Translations under genes and position numbers: made by a program
Source of the DNA: Opitutus terrae PB90-1
GTDB lineage: Bacteria > Verrucomicrobiota > Verrucomicrobiia > Opitutales > Opitutaceae
Length of the DNA: 64,000 nt
Direction of reading: 5' to 3'
NCBI RefSeq assembly: GCF_000019965.1
Contig: NC_010571.1
Coordinates: 2,675,001 to 2,739,000, forward strand
Notes under the pieces: generated by a model
Seen by the model: only the letters and a program-made list of their open reading frames with translations
Told to the model about the DNA's origin: nothing
Database searches by the model: none
In this document: piece after piece, positions 55,983 through 64,000 of the stretch
Numbering within the stretch: position 1 is the stretch's first letter
Layout of the letters: every line of letters starts with the position of its first letter

Positions 55983-58256
55983 ATGAATACTGTCACCAAG
56001 CACCTCGCGGCGCTGGCATTGCTTGCCACGGCCGCTCCCCTGATGGCGCAATCCGCGCCGACCGCCGACACGGACAATGAGGTCGTGAAGCTATCGCCCT
56101 TCCTCGTCAGCGGCGGCTCCTCCGTCGGACGCTACACCTCGCTCGAATCCACCTCGGCCGGCCGCGTCCGCGTCGCGATCATGGACTCATCGCAGAACGT
56201 CTCCGTCATCACGAGCGAGATGCTCACGGACGTCGGCGCCGGGCGCATCCTCGACGCGACCAAATACATCGCGGGCATCAGCGAATCGACGCTGCCGAAC
56301 GCGCAGGACCGGACCAACGTCCGCGGTTTCCAGGCGGATGGGCGCACGGTGGACGGTTTCACCTACGGCGGGTTCATGAGCCTCGATCCGGCAATCGTCG
56401 ATCGCATCGAGGTGGTGAAGGGCCCGAACGCGATCCTGGCGCCGCAGCCGACGTCGCCCGGCGGTACGGTGAACAACGCCACGAAAAAACCGCAGTTTCG
56501 AAATTTCGGAATGGTGAACGCGCAGGTCGGCGAATTCGACGCGAACTCCGCGTTCCTCGATGTCAACCGGCAGGTCAACGACAAGATCGCCGTGCGCGGC
56601 ATTCTCTCCGTGCGCGATTGGGACAATTGGTGGCGCGATTCATCGATCCGGTCGTTCACGTTCATGCCGGGTCTAACCTACAAAATTTCGGATACCGCGC
56701 AGCTCACCGTCCAATACATCTACACCGACTGGAAGTCCTCGCTCTACCTCGGACTGCCGGTCGATCCATCGTCGGGGACGAAAACGAAGGCGCATATCCT
56801 CGCCGGTGTGCCGAAGGATTTGAGCGTCTATGCGGACGACATTTACCGCACGGACAAGCAGCATGACTTCAAGCTGTTGTTCACGGCCGAACTCTGGCGG
56901 GGAATCCAGATGCGGTTCGCCGCGCTGTATCACAAGACCTCGCAATACGCGCCGCAGCTGAACACCGGCAACAGCACCGGCGGCACGGGCGGCAACCGCG
57001 ATCCGCTCACGGGCAATTACGTGCCCGGCATGCAGTATCTCTCCACGCCGCCGTTCACCGGCTCGCCCATCGCGAGCGGGCCGACGCGGATCTTCGTGCG
57101 CTCCGGCACCGATCCACGCGCGGATCCGCGGCAGCTGTTTCTGCAGAACGACTATGCCTACCTCGCGCGGAACGACATGCTCACCTCGACGACGCTGCTC
57201 GGCTTCGCGTTTACTGAGTCCATCGACTACGGCAGCACCGCCTACAACATTTCCGCGCCGAACTTCGACATCGACCACTACACGCCGGTGCACTGGACGC
57301 GCGGCACGCTGAACTTCGACAACCGCACCAGCAGCCGCTTCCTGCAGGGCTATCTCTCCGAATCGCTGTCGCTGCTCGACAACCGGCTCATCCTGAACGG
57401 CGCGATTTCGAAGAACTATTACCGCCAGCGCGCACGGGGACTGGTGACGGGTTTCTTCCATGGCGTCGCGCCGGAAGCCAATCTCCCGTCCTACGGCGTC
57501 GTGATCAAGCCCTACAAGGACGTGTTCTCACTCTACTACTCGTACTCGGAGCAATCGACCTCGAACGGGCCGACGATCAACAGCACCACCAACAGCGTGC
57601 CGCCGCTGACGAGTTCGAAGCAGAACGAGTTCGGCGTCCGCACGAAGCTTCTGGACAACAAGCTCTACTTCACGATCTCGCACTTCGACATCAAGCAGGA
57701 CAACTTCTCGGTGCCGAACCCCGCCAACCTGACCACGCCGCCGCCGAATCCGCTGCTGCCAGCCCTGTTCTCCGACCGGAAGGCGAAGGGCTGGGAGTAT
57801 GAACTCCGCGCGAATCCGACGAAGAACATCTCGATCATTGCGAACTACACGAACTTCAAGAACCGCGATCCGAACGGGGTCGAGTTTCGCGGCGTGGCCG
57901 AGAAATCCGGCGCAGTGCTCGTGAGCTACTCGTTCGACCGCGACACGCCCGCGCTCGACGGCTTTCGCGTGGCGGTCGGGATTGACTACATTGGTAATCG
58001 GCCGGGCGATGCGCCGTCCGGACTCACGCCGGCGAGCACGCCGACCAACGTGATTCCCAACCAGCCCTCGTTCTACCTCGGGGCACGCACGCTGGTGAAT
58101 CTAATCCTCGCCTACGAATCGAAGCAGAACTGGGGTGTCCAGCTGAACGTCGATAATGTGTTCGATGAGGACTACATGATGGCGAGTATCAATCGGTCCA
58201 TGGTCTACACCGGCACGCCGGTGAACTTCCGGCTGAGCGGGCACTACAAGTTCTAG
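55983..58256 (+). CDS. TonB-dependent outer-membrane receptor
   Basis: A 757-aa receptor. A signal peptide (MNTVTKHLAALALLATAAPL) precedes a TonB-box-like VVKLSPFLVSGG. A plug domain (VSVITSEMLTDVGAGRILDA, VDRIEVVKGPNAILAP) and a 22-strand type barrel follow, ending in an aromatic residue (GHYKF). The plug resembles siderophore/FhuA-type receptors, but in polysaccharide degraders such genes also import glycans. No dedicated ABC transporter or SusD-like gene is beside it. Confidence 0.93.
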   Translation: MNTVTKHLAALALLATAAPLMAQSAPTADTDNEVVKLSPFLVSGGSSVGRYTSLESTSAGRVRVAIMDSSQNVSVITSEMLTDVGAGRILDATKYIAGISESTLPNAQDRTNVRGFQADGRTVDGFTYGGFMSLDPAIVDRIEVVKGPNAILAPQPTSPGGTVNNATKKPQFRNFGMVNAQVGEFDANSAFLDVNRQVNDKIAVRGILSVRDWDNWWRDSSIRSFTFMPGLTYKISDTAQLTVQYIYTDWKSSLYLGLPVDPSSGTKTKAHILAGVPKDLSVYADDIYRTDKQHDFKLLFTAELWRGIQMRFAALYHKTSQYAPQLNTGNSTGGTGGNRDPLTGNYVPGMQYLSTPPFTGSPIASGPTRIFVRSGTDPRADPRQLFLQNDYAYLARNDMLTSTTLLGFAFTESIDYGSTAYNISAPNFDIDHYTPVHWTRGTLNFDNRTSSRFLQGYLSESLSLLDNRLILNGAISKNYYRQRARGLVTGFFHGVAPEANLPSYGVVIKPYKDVFSLYYSYSEQSTSNGPTINSTTNSVPPLTSSKQNEFGVRTKLLDNKLYFTISHFDIKQDNFSVPNPANLTTPPPNPLLPALFSDRKAKGWEYELRANPTKNISIIANYTNFKNRDPNGVEFRGVAEKSGAVLVSYSFDRDTPALDGFRVAVGIDYIGNRPGDAPSGLTPASTPTNVIPNQPSFYLGARTLVNLILAYESKQNWGVQLNVDNVFDEDYMMASINRSMVYTGTPVNFRLSGHYKF

Positions 58257-58444
58257 AACCGACCGCGCTCAACGCGTCGTTCCACGTGCGGACGGCCTCC
58301 GCGCCGTACGCGGCCGGTCAGAGACGGGCGCTACGTCGCCGAGCGGCTTGGCCCGGCGGACCGAGAGCGAGGTGCAGCCCGCCGCGACCGCGCGGGAGCC
58401 GCCCACACCAGGGAACCGACACGACGGTCGCGCGACTGTGAGGC

Positions 58445-58786
58445 ATGCCCTCGTCGCATTGCTGGTCCCTGTTGATTGGCGCGAGCCGTGTGCGCAGCGG
58501 GCGCCGGACGTTTTCGCGCGGCGACGACCGCTTGATCCAGCAAATCACCACGGAACATTTTCCCGACGGTTATACGATCTTGCGCGCGAGCGGTGGCTGG
58601 TTCGACCCGGCGCAACACAAGTTCGTTCGCGAGGAATCACGCCAGGTGCTCATTTGCGGGGCGCGGCTTCCCGCGGTTCGCCGTTGGGCACGTCGGCTCG
58701 GCGCAGCGCTGCACCAGAAAGAACTGTTGCTCATCGCGCACGGCCGGGGCGTGCCGCTCGTCGTCAGCTCATCGGCGCGCCCCTAG
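58445..58786 (+). CDS. Small DUF3574-like protein
   Basis: A 113-aa protein. The core FPDGYTILRASGGWFDPAQH and VREESRQVLI resembles DUF3574 proteins, which have FPDGxTVL and a KVVLI-like strand. No signal peptide is evident. The C-terminal part (LLLIAHGRGVPLVV) is hydrophobic. Role unknown; likely an independent gene after the TonB receptor. Confidence 0.6.
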   Translation: MPSSHCWSLLIGASRVRSGRRTFSRGDDRLIQQITTEHFPDGYTILRASGGWFDPAQHKFVREESRQVLICGARLPAVRRWARRLGAALHQKELLLIAHGRGVPLVVSSSARP

Positions 58787-58868
58787 CGTGCTATGCGGAC
58801 TAGTCTGGGTGCGCCGGTTCCGCGCGCCTGTAACCTTTGGTCCCCGCCGGCATCCAATGGGGTAACCT

Positions 58869-59399
58869 ATGAAATCCATGACATTGCTCCGATCTCTCGC
58901 GGCCGGTTGCAGCCTGCTCGCGCTCACCGTCGCCGCTCACGCGGCCACTGCCGTCACCGACGCGCAAATCGCCGCCATCGTGGTGGCGGCCAACCAAGTT
59001 GACGTCGACGCCGGCAAACTCGCCGCCGACAAGGCCTCCAGCTCCGAAGTGAAAGGTTTCGCGAATACGATGGTCACCGATCACACGGCGGTGAACCAGA
59101 GCGCGGTCGGGCTCGTGACCAAATTGAAGGTCACCCCCGAGGCGAACGACACGAGTCGCGCGCTCACGGCCGGCGGCGACGAGAATCTCGCGGCGCTGCG
59201 CAAGCTGCGCGGGAAAGAATTCGATCGGGCCTACGTCGACCACGAGGTCACCTACCACGAGCAGGTGCTTTCAGCGATCGACACGGTGCTCATCCCGAAC
59301 GCGCAGAACGCTGAGCTCAAGGCCTTGCTGGTGAAAGTGCGCCCGGCCTTTGTCGCTCACCTGGAACATGCGAAGCATCTTCAGGCCAGCTTGCGCTAA
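58869..59399 (+). CDS. Exported DUF4142 protein
   Basis: A 176-aa protein with a signal peptide (about 1-25). A ferritin-like helical bundle follows, with the DUF4142 hallmarks: VVAANQVDVDAGKLAADKAS, KGFANTMVTDH, and FDRAYVDHEVTYHEQVL. Members are periplasmic and of uncertain function, sometimes linked to oxidative stress. A cupredoxin gene starts 4 bp after its stop. Confidence 0.9.
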   Translation: MKSMTLLRSLAAGCSLLALTVAAHAATAVTDAQIAAIVVAANQVDVDAGKLAADKASSSEVKGFANTMVTDHTAVNQSAVGLVTKLKVTPEANDTSRALTAGGDENLAALRKLRGKEFDRAYVDHEVTYHEQVLSAIDTVLIPNAQNAELKALLVKVRPAFVAHLEHAKHLQASLR

Positions 59400-59403
59400 G
59401 GCG

Positions 59404-59757
59404 GTGCCTCTGCGCCGTCTCCTCGCGTTCGTGGCGATCGCGCTCGGACTGCTGTCCGGACTTGCTGCCGCCACTCCTGCGGCGGACGACGCTCCGGCGG
59501 CGACCGAGCACCGGGTGAAGATTGAGGGGATGGTGTTTTCGCCGGCGTCGGTGAAGATCCGGCCCGGCGATCGCGTTATCTTCGAAAATCGCGACCTCGT
59601 ACCTCACACCGCCACGGCGAAAGGGCCGGGCGGTTTCGATTCCGGAGTAATCCAGAAGGAGGCGAACTGGAGTGTCACCCTGACCGAGCGCGGCACGGTG
59701 CGCTACGCCTGCCTGCTACATCCCACGATGACCGGTACAATCATCGTGGGGGAGTAA
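59404..59757 (+). CDS. Small exported cupredoxin
   Basis: A 117-aa blue-copper-like protein with a signal peptide. The copper ligands appear as His in LVPHTATAKG and Cys/His/Met in RYACLLHPTMTG, the normal plastocyanin/azurin arrangement. GTG 59404 is preferred because it follows directly the DUF4142 stop and gives a clear leader. ATGs at 59350 and 59368 would overlap that gene. It may carry electrons in the periplasm with DUF4142 or other redox partners. Confidence 0.86.
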   Translation: MPLRRLLAFVAIALGLLSGLAAATPAADDAPAATEHRVKIEGMVFSPASVKIRPGDRVIFENRDLVPHTATAKGPGGFDSGVIQKEANWSVTLTERGTVRYACLLHPTMTGTIIVGE

Positions 59758-59769
59758 AGCTGGACGGCC

Positions 59770-60129
59770 TCACTGGACCGGATAGCCCAACGTGCGAAGT
59801 CGCTGCAGCACTTCGCGCGCAGGGCATCCCAGCGGTTTGAACTGCAGCTCTGCCGAGAGTCCGGGCACGTTGTGTCGGATCCGCAGGCCGCCGAACAGCC
59901 AGGGGTACAACTGGCCACGTCCGATGCGCGTCACCGCGGTTCGCTCGACGCGGTAGGTGGTGCGCGGACCCACGATGACCAGCTCGTGGTCGGTGGCGGT
60001 GAGCGACGCCTTGGGGAGCGGGCCGGACGTGGCGCTCACATCATCGGAGACATGGCCGTGCCATTGGTCGGTGGCAGGGGCGGGCGAGTGGGTGGTTTCG
60101 AGGTTGGGCGATTCGGTAGATGACTTCAT
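59770..60129 (-). CDS. Uncharacterised protein, PH-domain-like pattern
   Basis: A 119-aa protein. A low-complexity first 55 residues is followed by VIVGPRTTYRVERTAVTRIG and GGLRIRHNVPGL. This alternating pattern resembles small bacterial PH-like/YdbT domains. No signal peptide or TM helix. ATG 60129 is chosen. Convergent with the cupredoxin gene. Confidence 0.6.
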   Translation of the reverse strand: MKSSTESPNLETTHSPAPATDQWHGHVSDDVSATSGPLPKASLTATDHELVIVGPRTTYRVERTAVTRIGRGQLYPWLFGGLRIRHNVPGLSAELQFKPLGCPAREVLQRLRTLGYPVQ

Positions 60130-60502
60130 CGAGGCAAGGAGTGCCGCGCGGGAGCGGTCCTGATCGCCGAGGCGAGTGGCCGATGCCCACACAGCCGGTG
60201 AGCGAAACAGCGGCCCGACTGTTTCAATTGCCTCCGAAGCGCCTGCTTCGAACCCGCGGCCACCATCAGCCGATCAGGTCCCTGGCGCAAGCGGGGAAAA
60301 TGATTTGAGCGCGGCGGGTGCGAGCCGAGGGGTGCACGGTCCGAACGCGATTTGCGCGCGAGGGAATTCGATGCTGATTCTGCGCGGCGCACCCCAGGGC
60401 CCGATCACTGGTCGCGCGCGAATCCCGATGCTTCACTCGAACCACTGTCAGGCTTGCGCACAGCTCGCTCGTCGGGATGCGTGGGCGAAGCCGCGCCGCC
60501 GG
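60130..60502. other. 373-bp region upstream of the sialidase-like gene
   Basis: The downstream frame is open through this stretch and could start earlier (ATG 60428), but the earlier codons give no recognisable protein. No RNA or repeat stands out. It may contain the promoter. Confidence 0.45.
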
Positions 60503-61732
60503 ATGGCCACGTGGCTGGCGCGGGCCGCGTTCGCCTTCGGGCTGGCGGCTGGACTGCACGCGGCCAGCGCGAGCGGAGCGACTTCGTCCGATTGGGCCCC
60601 GGAGGTCACGGTGATGACGTCGCCGTGCGGACCTGGGGCGACGGGTTCGTCGCTCGTGACTTCGGCGGAGGGAGAAACCTGGTTGTCCTGGGTCGAGCCG
60701 ACTGCCGGTGATCGGCATGTTTTGAAATGTGCGCGGTTCGATGCGGCGCGCATGAGTTGGGGGCCGGTGCGCGTGATTGCCGAAGGCACGGGCTGGTTCG
60801 TCAACTGGGCGGACTTTCCGGTGCTCGCGGTTCAACCGGCTCGGATGACCGCAGTGTGGTCGGTCGGCAGTCATGGGCACGGAGGCGAGGGAGCGAGCTA
60901 CCAGGCGGTTTTCAGCACCTCGGCGGATCACGGCGTCACATGGAGCGATCGGCAACCCGTGACCCGCGAGAGCGCATCGGTCGAGTTCGTCGCGCTGCAG
61001 CCGCTGCCCGACGGACGCGTGCTCGCGGCTTGGCTCGACGGGCGTGCGCGCGTAGCGGGCGACGAGCGGCAGACGCTGTATGCTCGCGTGCTGGAGGAGC
61101 CGGGACCGGACATGCTGGTCGACGAACGCGTGTGCGATTGTTGCCAGCTCTCGCTGAGCGCGACGGCCGATGGCAGTGCCTTGCTGGCGTATCGCGGGCG
61201 AACCCGCGATGAGATTCGCGATATCCGGTGGACGCGGTTTCGCGACGGCCGGTGGGCTGCGCCGCAGCCCGTGCATGACGACGGGTGGGCGCTCACCGGT
61301 TGCCCGGTCAATGGGCCGCAAATCGGCAGCGCAGGCGAGCACGTGGCCGCGGCGTGGTTCACGGCCGCGGGCGCAACCCGGCGAGTTCTGGCCAGTCGGC
61401 TCGGCACAGGCGGCTTCACCGCAGCCCAGCGGATTGATCTCGGTCGCCCGGTCGGCCGTGTGGATGCCATCGTGCTGCCCGGCGGCGCCGCGTGGATTTC
61501 GTGGCTCGAAGGAGCCGGCCCGGAGCACGCCGGAGGGATTTACCTGCGGGAAATTTCTCCGCGCGGAGAGATTTCGGACGCGGTAGCGATCGCGGAGGCA
61601 TCGGACGCGCGCTCGGGCGGATTTCCGCGGATGGCTCTGCTGCATGGCGACGGACCGCCGCACGCGCTGATCAGTTTCACGCAGGCGGAGACGCCGTCGA
61701 AGATCGCGGTGAGACTGATCACCGCTCGTTGA
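60503..61732 (+). CDS. Exported BNR/sialidase-like beta-propeller protein
   Basis: A 409-aa protein with a signal peptide (MATWLARAAFAFGLAAGLHA). Repeated propeller blades contain BNR-type Asp boxes (STSADHGVTWSDRQPV). A VCDCCQLS cysteine cluster follows, of the CxCC type seen in sialidase-like proteins. The complete set of sialidase catalytic arginines is not evident, so it may be a glycan-binding or other propeller enzyme. The ATG at 60428 is an alternative start. Followed by DUF362 and DUF6599-like genes. Confidence 0.8.
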   Translation: MATWLARAAFAFGLAAGLHAASASGATSSDWAPEVTVMTSPCGPGATGSSLVTSAEGETWLSWVEPTAGDRHVLKCARFDAARMSWGPVRVIAEGTGWFVNWADFPVLAVQPARMTAVWSVGSHGHGGEGASYQAVFSTSADHGVTWSDRQPVTRESASVEFVALQPLPDGRVLAAWLDGRARVAGDERQTLYARVLEEPGPDMLVDERVCDCCQLSLSATADGSALLAYRGRTRDEIRDIRWTRFRDGRWAAPQPVHDDGWALTGCPVNGPQIGSAGEHVAAAWFTAAGATRRVLASRLGTGGFTAAQRIDLGRPVGRVDAIVLPGGAAWISWLEGAGPEHAGGIYLREISPRGEISDAVAIAEASDARSGGFPRMALLHGDGPPHALISFTQAETPSKIAVRLITAR

Positions 61733-61980
61733 ACGATCGAGCCGGCGTTCGATCGAGTCGCCGCTTCGGCAGCGAACCCTGGCGCCCCCGTCGGCTCCAC
61801 GGGAAAAGTCGGAACGCGCGCCTGAGTCCGCTCGCTCCAAGGATCCGGCGGCGATGCCGCTCGACCGGGCGGGAGAACCGTCCAGCCAAGCAGCTTGGCC
61901 CCGCACCGGGAAACTGTTTTGCTGCCGGTGGTTATTGGGTCCGTCGAATCCGTTCCCTCCGTCTGCCTCGTTGTTCCACC

Positions 61981-62937
61981 ATGAACGCTCCGGTTACCCG
62001 TCGGGAGTTTCTCCATCAATCCACGCGGCTCGGCGCGCTGGCGTTTGCCGCCACCTTTCCGTGGTCGCGGTTGGCCGGGGCTGCCGCTGCGAACGACCCG
62101 GCCATCGCTGCGCCCGCCGATCTTGGGATCATCGAGGGCGACGATTATTACGAAAACACGCTCCGCGCGCTGGCGCTGCTCGGCGGGATGTCGCGTTTCG
62201 TGAAACCGGGCCACCGCGTGGCGCTGCTGATCAATGCGCCGCGCTGGTGGACCAAGCCGGGGTCGTTTACGTCACCTGAAGTTTCGCTCGCGGTGGTGAA
62301 GGCGTGCGCCGACGCCGGCGCGAAGGAGATGGTCACGATCGTGGATCCGCCGGGTGGTTACTGGCGACGGAGCCGGCACGCGGAGCAATGCGCGGCGGCG
62401 CTCGCCCGCGTGCAATCCGCGTCGGGCGGCCGGACCACGGTCAATATCCCGAAGGGGCGCGCGCTGAAGCAGGCGGAGATCAGTCGCGCGCTGCTCGAAG
62501 CGGACGTCGTGATCAACGTGCCGATCGCGAAGCACCACGCTGGCACCGGCTTCACCGGCTGCCTGAAAAACATGATGGGCGCCTGCAGCGGATCGACCAA
62601 TCGGTTTTTTCACAACGGCTCCGGCGCTAGCAGCGAATATGGCGACGTCGTGTTCCTGTCGCAGTGCATCGCCGACGTGAATCTCGTGCGCAAGCCGGAC
62701 CTGAACGTCTGCGATGCCACGGAATTTTTGCTCACGAACGGCCCGGCCGGCCCGGGCGAACTCGGTCACGCGCGGGCGGTCGTCGCCGGCACCGATCCGG
62801 TGGCCGTGGATGCGTATTGCGCGAGCACGTTCCTGAATTTGCGGCCCACGCGTGTGGACATGATCCGGCAGGCGTTCCAGCACGAGATCGGCGAGATCGA
62901 CTGGACCAAACTGACTGTGCGCAAGGAGAGCGTGTGA
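61981..62937 (+). CDS. Tat-exported DUF362 protein
   Basis: A 318-aa protein with a twin-arginine leader (TRREFLHQSTRLGALAFAAT). The DUF362 domain follows (VALLINAPRWWTKPG, VINVPIAKHHAGTGFTGCLK, NMMGACSGSTNRF). A ferredoxin-like CxxC cluster is not visible. A Tat signal suggests folding with a cofactor in the cytoplasm. The next gene starts inside its stop (GTGA), so the two are translationally coupled. Confidence 0.9.
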   Translation: MNAPVTRREFLHQSTRLGALAFAATFPWSRLAGAAAANDPAIAAPADLGIIEGDDYYENTLRALALLGGMSRFVKPGHRVALLINAPRWWTKPGSFTSPEVSLAVVKACADAGAKEMVTIVDPPGGYWRRSRHAEQCAAALARVQSASGGRTTVNIPKGRALKQAEISRALLEADVVINVPIAKHHAGTGFTGCLKNMMGACSGSTNRFFHNGSGASSEYGDVVFLSQCIADVNLVRKPDLNVCDATEFLLTNGPAGPGELGHARAVVAGTDPVAVDAYCASTFLNLRPTRVDMIRQAFQHEIGEIDWTKLTVRKESV

Positions 62938-63881
62938 CCGTGCGAGTCTGCCCGCGAATTACGCGAACGGACGCGAGGCAACGCGGCCGGAGCCACGTTG
63001 GACGTCTGGCGGCGTGGGTGCTCATCGCGGTTGCCACGCTCTCGCTGGCCGACGCGCCGGCAGCAGCTGACGCGAAGCTCGAGCCACGCGCCGTGGCCGA
63101 ACTGATGATGAGCGCGATCGAGCTGCCCGGCTGGACGCTGGCGGAGCCGCCGCGCGTCGCGGCCGGACAGGATCTCTTCGAGCTGATCGACGGTGGGGCC
63201 GAGATCTATCAGGAGTATGGATTCAAGCGGGTGGAGTCCCGCCGTTACGAACGCGGTGCGGCGTCGCTGCAGATCGAGCTCTACCAGATGGCTGACGTCT
63301 CGGCGGCGTATGGCATTTACTCGATGATGCAGTCGCCGCGCGGCACGCCCGTGGACGTCGGGCAGGAGGCCCGGCTGTTCCGTGACTACCTCATGTTTTG
63401 GCAGGGCGACTTTTATGCGTCGCTGACGCTTACGGGAGAGGACGCGAACGCAGCGCAAGCGTTGACGGAGGCGGCGCGAACGATCGCGGCGCGCATCACC
63501 ACCGTCGGCGAGCGGCCGGCGATCATGCGGTGGTTGCCGGAAGCGGGGCTGCAGGACGGCAAGTATCTGCGCGGTCCGATCGCGCTCTCGAATGTTTATG
63601 TATTCGGAGCGGGCGATGCGTTTGGCGCGATTGAGGCGGCCTGCGGTGTGTATGCGGATCGCCGCGAGTTCATCTTCAGCTATCCGCGTGATGAAGCGGC
63701 GAGTGCGCGGCTGGCAGGCGTTCGCGAGGCGATGATGAACGACGGAGCATATCGAGGGTTCGCTCAAACGCCCGAAGGCTTCGAGTGCCGTGATGCGGAT
63801 GGCAGAAGGATTGTCGCCGGTCGCGACGGCAGCCGGCTGCTTGTGCGCGTTCAGGAAACTGCCATCGAGGCGGGTCGATAG
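62934..63881 (+). CDS. Exported DUF6599-like protein
   Basis: A 315-aa protein. A hydrophobic leader (AAWVLIAVATLSLADAPAAA) precedes a domain with ELIDGGAEIYQEYGFKRVE and YQMADVSAAYGIYSMMQSPR, typical of DUF6599. Its role is not known. GTG 62934 overlaps the DUF362 stop. The pairing DUF362-DUF6599 probably reflects a shared pathway. Confidence 0.85.
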   Translation: MTVRVCPRITRTDARQRGRSHVGRLAAWVLIAVATLSLADAPAAADAKLEPRAVAELMMSAIELPGWTLAEPPRVAAGQDLFELIDGGAEIYQEYGFKRVESRRYERGAASLQIELYQMADVSAAYGIYSMMQSPRGTPVDVGQEARLFRDYLMFWQGDFYASLTLTGEDANAAQALTEAARTIAARITTVGERPAIMRWLPEAGLQDGKYLRGPIALSNVYVFGAGDAFGAIEAACGVYADRREFIFSYPRDEAASARLAGVREAMMNDGAYRGFAQTPEGFECRDADGRRIVAGRDGSRLLVRVQETAIEAGR

Positions 63882-63899
63882 TTGCGAGCTCTCGCCGTG

Positions 63900-63960
63900 G
63901 TAGCGGAAGCGTGAACTTTTCGCTGCTGCCGGCAGGCGAAATGCTGACGCGTTCCGCTAC
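63900..63960. repeat. Inverted repeat at the right edge
   Basis: GTAGCGGAA (63900-63908) and TTCCGCTAC (63952-63960) are perfect inverted copies. An inner TTTCGC/GCGAAA pair is present. Confidence 0.75.
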
Positions 63961-64000
63961 GGGCGAAGGCTCTAGCCCATCCGGGCCGACGATGTCGGGG

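Overview
The window is about 64 kb of GC-rich chromosomal DNA from a Gram-negative bacterium. I infer a verrucomicrobium of the Opitutus/Opitutaceae type. The reasons are the lipid A gene lpxB, the very short glutamyl-tRNA reductase, the NtrC/BY-kinase exopolysaccharide genes, TonB-receptor and glycosidase genes, and many short palindromic spacer repeats. No sequence search was run. There is no rRNA operon, CRISPR array, transposase, integrase or prophage block, so this is core chromosome with a degradative/accessory right half.

Left part (1-36.9 kb), mostly housekeeping. It holds a LolD-type ATPase, a GnnA-like oxidoreductase and lpxB (envelope lipids); hemA with a ccsA/hemX-like gene; a methyltransferase, an RsmB-like RNA methyltransferase and dnaE on the minus strand; rpsU with a terminator; a TIM-barrel isomerase and a TlpA-type thioredoxin; mutY divergent from rnhC, followed by rnhB. 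At 17.1-21.5 kb lies a signalling cluster: an NtrB-like kinase, an ECF sigma factor, a small membrane protein and a CpxP-like periplasmic protein (all overlapping), then an NtrC-type activator. An exopolysaccharide-type set follows: a GT39-like membrane protein, an outer-membrane barrel and a Wzz/BY-kinase. Then come tRNA-Gly, a PurF-like protein, a hexapeptide acyltransferase, trpS, a methyltransferase, the coupled aroA-cmk-plsC operon, tyrA, an EVE-domain protein, a 42-aa membrane peptide and a PIN-TRAM protein.

Right part (37-64 kb), accessory. It holds a secreted GH11 xylanase, an FGE-like protein, a large metallopeptidase/RCC1 fusion, an alcohol dehydrogenase, a DUF1593 protein, an AraC regulator and a GH9 glucanase. 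These look like plant-polysaccharide degradation. Next are a GIY-YIG nuclease pseudogene, tRNA-Ala(CGC), an SGNH hydrolase and dut. A SoxR regulator follows, with an almost canonical SoxR box in front of a divergent oxidoreductase pair. The end holds an alpha/beta hydrolase, a TonB receptor, DUF4142, cupredoxin, sialidase-like, DUF362 and DUF6599-like proteins.

The most unusual signal is not a gene. Several families of short-period repeats (7-, 9- and 6-nt units, often in inverted pairs) and GC palindromes fill the spacers. The 7-nt family also sits in frame inside three consecutive genes (methyltransferase, rsmB-like, dnaE), where it adds Ser/Leu/Gln-rich segments to otherwise conserved enzymes.
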